64,000 bases of DNA from Methylobacterium sp. 17Sr1-1 (GTDB taxonomy: Bacteria; Pseudomonadota; Alphaproteobacteria; Rhizobiales; Beijerinckiaceae), in NCBI RefSeq assembly GCF_003173775.1, contig NZ_CP029552.1, positions 2,055,001 to 2,119,000 on the forward strand, written 5' to 3'. Numbering within the stretch: the stretch's first letter is position 1; the number at the start of each line of letters is the position of its first letter. Under the pieces are notes generated by a model. The model saw only the letters and a list, made by a program, of their open reading frames with translations. It was not told the origin of the DNA and searched no databases. Below, one piece after another: positions 48,522-59,683 of the stretch. Position numbers and translations under genes: made by a program.

Positions 48522-48962
48522 GTCTTGATCTCCCGACACGTCGCGCCCACACGACATGTCTTTCCATCTCGGGATCTCTTGCCGTCCGAGATGAGGCCGG
48601 ACCACAGCACGGCAGGGATCATCTCGCAAGTGCAAAAAAATTGGGAAAGTTTTTTGCAACGCCAAAAAAGCATAATGGGTCGGCGATGACGCCCGAATCA
48701 CGGCGCGGCACACTTGCGATCCAGACCGCAATACGACGTACATGTACCGCTCAGGACGGCGGAAGCGGCCCCCGGCGCAGTCCCGTTCCTTCCCCTTCCC
48801 CTCGGGCGCACGGGATCGTGACGGCGGGCCGATTTTCGCCACGGTTGCGGCTTAGCCCTGCGGCCAACCCTGGCGCGGGGACCTGGTAACCGTTTGTTGA
48901 CGGTTCTCGGCAACCCTGCGTTCACCATGGCGGCCACGCGGCCCGAGCGAGGAAGAGGGATC
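48522..48962. promoter_or_regulatory. Divergent intergenic region with AT-rich inverted repeat upstream of PHA depolymerase
   Basis: 441 bases without a credible gene. The notable feature is a 9-bp perfect inverted repeat, TGCAAAAAA (48631-48639) and TTTTTTGCA (48650-48658), separated by ten bases, in a locally AT-rich patch that is rare in this genome. It lies about 110-135 bases upstream of the depolymerase ATG. TGCA-ended inverted repeats recall PhaR operator sites. The rest shows no recognised signal; the DUF882 gene starts at its right end with a good GAGG box. Confidence 0.4.
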
Positions 48963-50537
48963 GTGCGAGCGCTCAAGCGTGCCGGCCGCGGCGCGGCCGA
49001 CCCGGCCCGGGAACCCCTCCTCCGTCGATCCCGCGCCTGCCGTCGCGGCGCGATGGCCCTCGTCGCCTGCCTGGGGGCGGTCCTCGGCTCGACCAGCGGC
49101 ACCCAGGACGCGGTCGCCAACGGCGACACCCGCACGATCTCGATCTTCCACGAGCACACCAAGGAGAGCGCCGCGATCACGTTCAAGCGTGACGGGCGGT
49201 ACGACCGGGCGGCCCTGGAGCAGCTCAACTGGCTCCTGCGCGACTGGCGCCTCGACGAGCCGACCAAGATGGACCCACGCCTGTTCGACGTGGTGTGGGA
49301 GGCACACCGCGCCGTCGGCTCGCAGGACGCGATCCACGTCGTCTCGGCCTATCGCTCGCCCAAGACCAACGCCGCCCTGCGCCGCCGCTCCCGCGCGGTG
49401 GCCGAGCACAGCCAGCACATGCTCGGCAAGGCGATGGATTTCTACCTCGCCGACGTCTCGATCGACCAGATCCGGGCGATCGGGATGCGGATGCAGCGCG
49501 GCGGCGTCGGCTGGTACCCGCAGGCCAACAGCCCCTTCGTCCATCTCGACGTCGGCTCGGTGCGCTCCTGGCCGCGGATGAGCCACGACCAGCTCGCCCG
49601 CCTCTTCCCCGACGGCCGCACCGTCCACCTGCCCGCCGACGGCCGGCCGATGCCGGGTTACGAGGTCGCCAAGGCCGAGATCCTGGCCCGCGGCGGCAGC
49701 GTGATGGGCGTGAGCCAGGCGATCGCCGCGGCGGACGAGGAGGACAGCCCGAACGTCGTCGGCCAGTTCTTCGCGATGCTGTTCGGCGGATCGAAGCCCG
49801 CCGCCCCGCCGCCGGCTCCCGTGGTGCTGTCCGGCCGCGCCGGCCGCGTCCGGCCGGTGGCCCTCGCCAGCGCCCAGCCGGAGGATGCCGGCACCCGCGA
49901 CGCCCTGGCTTACGCGGCCCCCGCCGCGCCGGCCGCCCTGCTGCCGCAGGCGGCCGCCCGGCAGGCCGCCCTGCCGGAGCCGGTGCCCGTGCAGCCGGAG
50001 GCCGCCCCCGCCGCCGCGCCCGAGCCGGATACCCGCAGCGCCGAGCCGGCGCCCGAGGCGCCGGCGAAGACCACCCTGGCATCCACGCCGCTGCCGCCCC
50101 GGCGCCCGTCGGAATTCGCCGCCCTGGCGGAGGCCCTGGTCGCCGCGCCGCCGCCGTTCGCCGGGCACCTGCCGGCCAGCGTGCCGCTGCCCCCCGCCCG
50201 ACCGGCCTCGATCCAGGTCGCCTCGGCCGAGGCCGACCCGGCGGCCCTCGGCGCCATGCTCCAGCCGCGCCCCCGGGCGACGCCCGCGCCTGTGCCCGTG
50301 ATGCCCGCGCCCACCGACCAGAAGACGCAGCTGCGCGCCCTGTTCAGCGCCGCGGCGGCCGCCCCGGCGGTCGAGGCGGCGACCGTGCGGATCATCCAGC
50401 GGCCGAAGGGCGGCACCCCGCCCGCGGGCCTCGTCTCGGCGCCCGCCGGCACGGTGGCGACCCGGTTCCAGAACGGCTCGTCCGAGGACGCGCCCGGCAC
50501 CGGCCGCTTCAGCGGATCGGCCGTCGGACGGCGCTGA
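48963..50537 (+). CDS. DUF882/M15-like exported peptidase-fold protein
   Basis: 524 residues. An Arg-rich N-terminus (RRSRACRRGAMALVACLG) and a hydrophobic stretch act as signal or anchor (about 30-48). A DUF882/YcbK domain (about 55-205) carries the M15-like zinc motifs: SAYRSPKTN, SQHMLGKAMDFY (His and Asp) and FVHLDVG (His). The C-terminal 300 residues are a disordered Pro/Ala linker. DUF882 proteins are predicted D,D- or L,D-endopeptidases acting on peptidoglycan, in keeping with the L,D-transpeptidase at 55.5 kb. The GTG at 48963 is preceded by GAGGAAGAGGG. The downstream cNMP gene starts 13 bases after the stop. Confidence 0.83.
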   Translation: MRALKRAGRGAADPAREPLLRRSRACRRGAMALVACLGAVLGSTSGTQDAVANGDTRTISIFHEHTKESAAITFKRDGRYDRAALEQLNWLLRDWRLDEPTKMDPRLFDVVWEAHRAVGSQDAIHVVSAYRSPKTNAALRRRSRAVAEHSQHMLGKAMDFYLADVSIDQIRAIGMRMQRGGVGWYPQANSPFVHLDVGSVRSWPRMSHDQLARLFPDGRTVHLPADGRPMPGYEVAKAEILARGGSVMGVSQAIAAADEEDSPNVVGQFFAMLFGGSKPAAPPPAPVVLSGRAGRVRPVALASAQPEDAGTRDALAYAAPAAPAALLPQAAARQAALPEPVPVQPEAAPAAAPEPDTRSAEPAPEAPAKTTLASTPLPPRRPSEFAALAEALVAAPPPFAGHLPASVPLPPARPASIQVASAEADPAALGAMLQPRPRATPAPVPVMPAPTDQKTQLRALFSAAAAAPAVEAATVRIIQRPKGGTPPAGLVSAPAGTVATRFQNGSSEDAPGTGRFSGSAVGRR

Positions 50538-50549
50538 GCGCGACAGGCC

Positions 50550-51176
50550 GTGAACTGGGTCGAGGCGATCGGCTATCTCGGGACCGGTCTCACCATCGCG
50601 TCGACCGCGATGAGCACCATGATCCCGCTGCGGGTCGTCTCGATCCTCGCCAGCGTGGCGGTGATGACCTACGGCCTCCTGACCGGCAGCATGCCGGTGG
50701 TGCTGACCGAGGCGATCCAGATCCCGTTCAACGCCTGGCGGCTGTACCAGATGGTCCGGCTGGTGCGCGACGTCGAGCGCGCCGCCGAGGGCGACCTCTC
50801 CCTCGAATGGCTCCGGCCCTTCGGCGAGTCCCGCCGCATCGCGGCCGGCGCGGTGCTGTTCCGCAAGGGCGACCCGGCCGACGAGATGTTCCTGATCGAG
50901 AGCGGCCGCTTCCGCATCGAGGAGCTGGATCTGGAGATCCTGCCCGGTGCCATCGTGGGCGAGCTCGGCATGCTCTCGCCCGGCAACCTGCGCACCGGCA
51001 CCCTGGTCTGCACCGAGCCGGGCATCGTCCTCGGCGTGGCCTATGCGGACGTGAAGCAGCTCTACTACCAGAACCCGGAATTCGGCTTCTACTTCCTCAA
51101 GCTGACGAGCGAGCGCCTGTTCCAGGCGACGCAAGGCGCCCCTGCGCGGAATCCGGCGGGCGCCGAGGTGATCTGA
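50550..51176 (+). CDS. Membrane-anchored cyclic nucleotide-binding domain protein
   Basis: 208 residues. The N-terminal 65 residues form two or three hydrophobic helices (GYLGTGLTIASTAMSTMIPL, VVSILASVAVMTYGLL, SMPVVLTEAIQIPF) in the style of YgjV/Popeye-type proteins. A cNMP-binding beta-barrel follows (about 80-185: VLFRKGDPADEMFLIESGRF, GAIVGELGMLSPGNLRTGTL). The usual PBC arginine environment is degenerate, so ligand binding is uncertain. The start is GTG 50550. It is 13 bases after the DUF882 gene, so the pair is probably one transcript. No effector domain is present. Confidence 0.8.
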   Translation: MNWVEAIGYLGTGLTIASTAMSTMIPLRVVSILASVAVMTYGLLTGSMPVVLTEAIQIPFNAWRLYQMVRLVRDVERAAEGDLSLEWLRPFGESRRIAAGAVLFRKGDPADEMFLIESGRFRIEELDLEILPGAIVGELGMLSPGNLRTGTLVCTEPGIVLGVAYADVKQLYYQNPEFGFYFLKLTSERLFQATQGAPARNPAGAEVI

Positions 51177-51290
51177 GCCGGCTTACGGTGGCCGATCAGA
51201 TTGCAACCCTCCACGGTTCCCGGGATGGCGAAAGCGGAGCTCGGTCCATGATGGGGCCACGGCAGGCTGGGCGCTTGTTTCACACGCCCC

Positions 51291-51462
51291 TTTCCCGGAC
51301 GACTGGAGCGTCAGCGAAAGGAGATCCGGGATCCAGGGGATATGTGCCGCGAAGCGGCTCTGCCAATTGCGACGTTGCAGAGAGACGGACGCTTCGCGCA
51401 TTCTTGTGCTGGATCCCGGATCTCCTTCCGCTTCGCTGCAGTCATCCGGGAAAGGGGGAGAG
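51291..51462. repeat. Long palindromic repeat, copy 2 (partner at 20271-20463)
   Basis: An inverted repeat with arms of about 52 bases. The left starts CACGCCCCTTTCCCGGACGA and runs through GGAGATCCGGGATCCAG; the right arm (CTGGATCCCGGATCTCCTTC onward) is its reverse complement with a few changes. The centre carries GTGCCGCGAAGCGGCTCT, identical to copy 1. It lies in the 343-base gap between the convergent cNMP and LOV-kinase genes; the remaining bases of that gap show nothing. Confidence 0.9.
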
Positions 51463-51519
51463 GTGAAACAGGGATCGTCCGACCGATGGAACTTAGTCTT
51501 TTGGTCGCCGTCCCCTGCC

Positions 51520-53964
<2,445 letters not shown>

Positions 53965-53992
53965 GCGGTGGGTCCGGGACGGGGGCCGGGCG

Positions 53993-54658
53993 TCATGCGT
54001 CGAGATCGCCGAGGGCGCGGGCGATGAACTCGTCGACCAGGAGCCGCAGGTTCTCCAGCGACGGCAGGTCCATCAGCATCGCCAGGTAGCCGCGAATGTC
54101 GCGCTCGCTCACCGAGAAGTCGATGTAGAGGAACAGCACCAGGGCGTCGGCCCCCGCCGCCTCGCCGGTCTCCAGCCCGAAGATCCGCGGGCCGTCCCCG
54201 CGCACGATGCCGGGCAGCGACATGGTGAGCGTGCGCTGGAGCATGTTCGCCATGGTGGCGAGGCAGCCGTTGAGGATGATGTTGCCGGTCTCGGCCAACG
54301 CCTCGTCCTCGAGGGCGGCGACCTCCTCGGGCGACAGTTCCTCGCCGGCGACGGCCCGGACCAGCTCGCGGCCGTTCTCCTGCGGGAAGATCAGCAGGGC
54401 GCGCCCCGCGAAGGCGCCTTCGAAATCCTGGTGCACCACCACGAGCGGCGCCGCCTCGCGCTCGCCGATCAGCCGCGCGGCGGCCTGGCGCGAGACGATC
54501 TCGACGGAGGGCACCGAGAGCAGCACCTGGGTGCCGATCATCTGACGCAGGCTCGCGGCGGCGCGGCTGACCCCGATATTGACGAGCTCGGTGAAGGCGT
54601 CCTGCTGCATCTCGGTCAGGCCCGCCGATGCAGCGGAACTCATGGTGTCATCGTTCAC
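53993..54658 (-). CDS. CheC-family CheY-phosphate phosphatase
   Basis: 221-residue cytoplasmic protein with both CheC active-site helices: FTELVNIGVSRAAASLRQMI (Glu24, Asn27) and ALAETGNIILNGCLATMANM (Glu123, Asn126). Each carries the E-x2-N pattern used by CheC/CheX/FliY to hydrolyse the aspartyl phosphate of CheY. The GTG start overlaps the stop of the CheY-like gene upstream (GTGA), which implies translational coupling; ATG 54643 is the alternative. With both sites intact, it should be active. Its location between a receiver and a LOV kinase points to resetting that pathway rather than flagellar taxis. Confidence 0.9.
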   Translation of the reverse strand: MNDDTMSSAASAGLTEMQQDAFTELVNIGVSRAAASLRQMIGTQVLLSVPSVEIVSRQAAARLIGEREAAPLVVVHQDFEGAFAGRALLIFPQENGRELVRAVAGEELSPEEVAALEDEALAETGNIILNGCLATMANMLQRTLTMSLPGIVRGDGPRIFGLETGEAAGADALVLFLYIDFSVSERDIRGYLAMLMDLPSLENLRLLVDEFIARALGDLDA

Positions 54659-55074
54659 GGCGTGCCGCCCCGGCGCAGGCGTAAGCTCACGCCCGAGAGG
54701 AAGCCCGCCAGCGCCTCGCCGGTGAGGGGCTTGGCCAGGAACGTCGCCTCGAGCTCGCGGGCGCGGGCGATCACCTCGTCCTGGATGTTGGCGGAGATCA
54801 CCGCGATCGGCATCCCCGGCCGCGTCGTGCGCAGGTCCTCCGCGAGGGCGAGGCCGTCCTTGCCCGGCATGTTGAAGTCGAGGAGCGCCATGTCGACGGG
54901 CTCGGCCGCCACGATGGTCGCCGCCTCGTCGGCATTGGCGGCCTCGCGCGCGACCCAGTCCGGCCGGGCCTGCCGCAGCAGCCGCACGGCGACGGCGCGC
55001 GCGAGCTTGCTGTCGTCGACGACGAGGACGGTGACGGGCGCGGGGGCGGTCGGAGGCTGCGACATGGTGAGCAT
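54655..55074 (-). CDS. CheY-like single-domain response regulator
   Basis: 139-residue stand-alone receiver. The acidic pair DD (20-21), phospho-acceptor Asp66 (LLDFNMPGKDG) and Lys115 (FLAKPLTGE) are all in place, with a Ser/Ala at the switch position (AVISANIQ). There is no output domain, so it works by binding a partner, as CheY does. Its stop overlaps the CheC gene start, and the LOV hybrid kinase follows: a receiver-phosphatase-kinase cassette in one transcript. The start is ATG 55074 or ATG 55065; neither has a clear binding site. Confidence 0.92.
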   Translation of the reverse strand: MLTMSQPPTAPAPVTVLVVDDSKLARAVAVRLLRQARPDWVAREAANADEAATIVAAEPVDMALLDFNMPGKDGLALAEDLRTTRPGMPIAVISANIQDEVIARARELEATFLAKPLTGEALAGFLSGVSLRLRRGGTP

Positions 55075-55196
55075 CTAGGCGGTTTCGGCCGAAAGGGGAA
55101 TGGAGACAGCGGTTTTCCCGACGGCCATGCACGACGGAGCGCGACCCAGCCTCTTGGACGCGGGCTGCCCGTGGACGGACGAGGCGCGGAACTCCT

Positions 55197-55454
55197 CCTC
55201 TCCCTGCGGGCGGCAGGGCCGTCCGGGGAAAGAAGTGGCGCATGCTTTTCCCTCCCCCTCCGCGGGGGAGGGGGCCGGGAGAGGGGACGCCGCTTCCGGG
55301 GATGTCGCGACCATGATGACAGGCGTCACCTGGAGCAGCGTCGCGCTGCCCCTCTCCCGCCCGGCTCCGCCGGGCACCCTCCCCCGCAGAGGGGGGAGGG
55401 AGAAACCCGCGCTATTTCGTTTCCCCCGACAGCCCTGCCGCCCGCGGGGAGAGG
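55197..55454. repeat. Nested intergenic palindrome, family with 5490-5668
   Basis: A two-level inverted repeat. The outer arms of 35 bases (55197-55231 and 55420-55454) pair with about three or four mismatches; the left arm starts CCTCTCCCTGCGGGCGGCAG. The inner arms are CCCTCCCC-type (about 55250-55288 and 55348-55400), with further small GC hairpins inside. The border resembles the element at 5.5 kb in reverse orientation. It occupies most of the 412-base gap between the CheY-like start and the L,D-transpeptidase stop. Confidence 0.85.
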
Positions 55455-55486
55455 AGATGTCCCGCGTCCCTTCCGTCCTTTGATGG

Positions 55487-57622
55487 CTACCACCAGCCCC
55501 GCCGGATCGCCCCGGTCTCGCCGAAGTAATCCGGCGCCGGCTGGACCACCGCCGGCTCCTCGGGCTCGGTCGCGGTGGCGACCGGGCGGCGGGGGCTCGG
55601 GCGGGGTGCGGCCTGCTGCTGCTGCGCGAGATCGCGATGCGGGCGCGGGGCCGTGCCGGGATGGCCGGGAGGGGTCGCGGCGGGTCTCGAGCCGGCGACC
55701 TTCGGCTTGTGGCCGGCCTCCGGCGGCAGCGCCTCGGTCGAGAGGCCGAGCGCCACCTTCACCCGGGCGTTGATGCCGTAGAGATCGGGCAGGCTGCGCA
55801 GGGGTCCGGAGCCGTCGGCCTCCAGCGTGAAGTAGGCCAGGTGCACCGGCAGCTTCTCGGGCAGCATCACCGTGCGCTCGCCCTTGCCGATCAGTGTCTT
55901 CAGCCGCTCGGTCGGCCAGCGCGGCCCGAGCACGACCTGCGCGAAGCGGAACGGATCGTCGACGCGCACGCAGCCGTGGCTCAGCGCCCGCTCCGAGCGG
56001 GAGAACAGGCTGCGGTTCGGCGTGTCGTGCAGGTAGACCGCGTGGTCGTTGGGGAACATGAACTTGATGAAGCCGAGGGCGTTGCGCTCGCCCGGCGGCT
56101 GCCGGATGGCGATGCCGTTGCCGCGCTTGACCACCTGATAGCCCAGGCGCGCCGCGTAGTTCGGGTCGCGGGCGAGGCCGGGGAGGAACTGGCTCTTGAG
56201 GATCGAGGGCGGCACCGTCCAGGACGGGTTGACCACCGCGTAGGTCATCTCGCCGGAGAAGATCGGCGTCGGCGAATCGGGCTTGCCGACGATCACCCGC
56301 GCTTCATCGAGGACGCGGCCGTCGCGGATCACCCGCACATTGTATTCGGGGATGTTGACGAAGACGTGGGTGCGGCCGAGATCCGCCGGCAGCCAGCGCC
56401 AGCGCTCCATGTTGGCGAGGAGGTCGGCCTCCTGCCGGTCCGGCGCGGGGCCGGCGAGCGCCGCCACGGTGGCCGGATCAAGCACGCCGCTGGCCTTCAT
56501 GCCGCGCTGGCGCTGGAAGCTCGCCACCGCCGTCGCCACGCCCTCGTCGTAGGCGGTGGCATCGGTCGCGCCGCCGAGCCCGAACCGGGCGCGGATCAGC
56601 GGCACCCGCGGGTCGCGCATGCCGGTCTTCAGCGCCGGGCCCTTGGGCAGGCGCACCATCGGCACGGCGCGGTTCGGCTGCTGGGCGCGCAGGCTCGCGA
56701 GCTTCGCCTTCAGGGCGAGGTAGCCGGGCTGCCCCGGATTGTAGGCCTGGAGCAGGCCGCCGGCGGCGGCGCCTGCCGGGGTGAGGCGGGTCAGCACCGC
56801 ATCGGCGGAGGGCAGGTCGAGCTTCGGGGTGATGAAGCGCGACAGGCGCGACGGCTCGATGCGGCCGCCGCGGGCGTCGCGGGCGTAGAGCACGGCCGCC
56901 GCCGAGAGCTTCAGGTCGGCCTCGGCCCGGTCGGCGGGCTTGGCGTGGGGCGGATCGAGGAGCGGGATCGGGTAGGCGAGGGGGTCGAGCCCGTCCTCGC
57001 CCGCCGCCTGGAGCCGGGCGATCACCGCCTTGGCGGCGTCGCTCCAGCCGGTCTCGGTGAGCCAGACCGACTTGAAGGCGCCGAGCGCGTAGAAGGCCTG
57101 CATCGCCTCGCGCTGCTTCGTATTGAGGCGGCGGATCAGGGTGAAGTTCGGGTCGGCGAGGCGTGCGGCCACCACCTCGGCGACCGGGTCGCCGGGGGCG
57201 GGCGGGGGCAGGGCGGGCGCGGCCGCCTCCGCCGGGGCGGGGGCCGCCTCCGCGGGCGCCGGATTGCCCGGCAGGCTCGCGGGCTGGGTCGGGGCGGAGT
57301 CGGGCAGGACGGGAGCGGGCTCGGTCGTGGAGGCCGGCTTCGGCGCGTCGGCGGGATCGGGCACCGCCGTGACGGGCTTGAAACTGTCCGGGCCGGGCGG
57401 GAGGACGTCGATGCCGGCCCGGGTCGCGTCCTTCCCGGACGAATCCTTGGGCACGTCCGGGATCGTCGTGATCGCGGGAGGCGGCGTCGTGGCCACGGCC
57501 CCCGGTGCCGCCGCGGCGACGCCTTCGGCCCGCGCCGCCGGCAGGCCGGCTTGCGCCGCCAGCAGCACCGCGAGGGTCGCTGCCGCGCCCGCGTTCCGGC
57601 CGGTCCTGCGCCTGGGAGCCAT
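55487..57622 (-). CDS. YcbB-type L,D-transpeptidase
   Basis: 711-residue exported peptidoglycan crosslinking enzyme. A signal peptide (about 1-32, ending ARA) is followed by a Pro/Ala linker to about 145, the YcbB-type scaffold domain (about 150-320), a peptidoglycan-binding repeat (about 345-395: ATAVASFQRQRGMKASGVLD) and a YkuD catalytic domain with YLHDTPNRSLFS and the nucleophile motif SHGCVRVDDP (Cys near 549). A disordered, Gln/Pro/Arg-rich tail follows. It forms 3-3 crosslinks, consistent with the meso-DAP MurE found here. The ATG has GAGGAGAGG upstream. The C-terminal tail of about 100 residues is longer than in E. coli LdtD. Confidence 0.92.
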   Translation of the reverse strand: MAPRRRTGRNAGAAATLAVLLAAQAGLPAARAEGVAAAAPGAVATTPPPAITTIPDVPKDSSGKDATRAGIDVLPPGPDSFKPVTAVPDPADAPKPASTTEPAPVLPDSAPTQPASLPGNPAPAEAAPAPAEAAAPALPPPAPGDPVAEVVAARLADPNFTLIRRLNTKQREAMQAFYALGAFKSVWLTETGWSDAAKAVIARLQAAGEDGLDPLAYPIPLLDPPHAKPADRAEADLKLSAAAVLYARDARGGRIEPSRLSRFITPKLDLPSADAVLTRLTPAGAAAGGLLQAYNPGQPGYLALKAKLASLRAQQPNRAVPMVRLPKGPALKTGMRDPRVPLIRARFGLGGATDATAYDEGVATAVASFQRQRGMKASGVLDPATVAALAGPAPDRQEADLLANMERWRWLPADLGRTHVFVNIPEYNVRVIRDGRVLDEARVIVGKPDSPTPIFSGEMTYAVVNPSWTVPPSILKSQFLPGLARDPNYAARLGYQVVKRGNGIAIRQPPGERNALGFIKFMFPNDHAVYLHDTPNRSLFSRSERALSHGCVRVDDPFRFAQVVLGPRWPTERLKTLIGKGERTVMLPEKLPVHLAYFTLEADGSGPLRSLPDLYGINARVKVALGLSTEALPPEAGHKPKVAGSRPAATPPGHPGTAPRPHRDLAQQQQAAPRPSPRRPVATATEPEEPAVVQPAPDYFGETGAIRRGWW

Positions 57623-57893
57623 GGTCCTCTCCTCGAAGCCGCGGCCGGACGAAAGCGGCCACGCTGGTCAATCTAGACTAGTAAACACGCCGGTGCAGGC
57701 CGTGCCATCGCACGGCAGCCACACCCAGGCGACATGCAACCTTGACGACTTGCAACCTTGGGCGTGCGCCGCGTGTTCTGGCGCACCGCGACGGTGATCG
57801 CGGTGCGAAACCGTGGCGGCGACCGAGCGATACGCCGCCCAAGACGGGAAGAATGCGGTTTTCTTCGGACCGGATCCCGCGCGGGCGCGTAGA

Positions 57894-59381
<1,488 letters not shown>

Positions 59382-59683
59382 CTGTACTCCTCGGAAGGAT
59401 CGGCGCCGGGAGGCGCCGCCCTGAATGCCCTCGGTGCGTCCGGCCCGGCGAGCGGACGACCGGCGAATCACGCGGCTGTTTCGTTTCGAGCCGCATGCTG
59501 CGTCACAAGCGTAAAGTGGCTCTTAACGCCAACGAGAGGTTACCGGGGCACAAGCTTGCCTTCGGGCAAGCCTCCCTCCCGCCAATCCCCCCTCGCGCCG
59601 CAATCGCCGCGGCGTCGGTTGATCGCGGGCGGGTCGCGGCCGATATGTCCCCCGCATCGCTTGCGCCTGAAGGAACATCGTCC
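59382..59683. other. Divergent intergenic region with UUCG hairpin
   Basis: 302 bases between the sigma-54 regulator and the oligoendopeptidase. A perfect 7-bp stem with a TTCG loop (59554-59560 with 59565-59571, GCTTGCC TTCG GGCAAGC) is the only distinct structure; no T-run follows on either strand, so a leader or RNA-stability role is as likely as termination. No coding frame is believed here. Confidence 0.5.
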
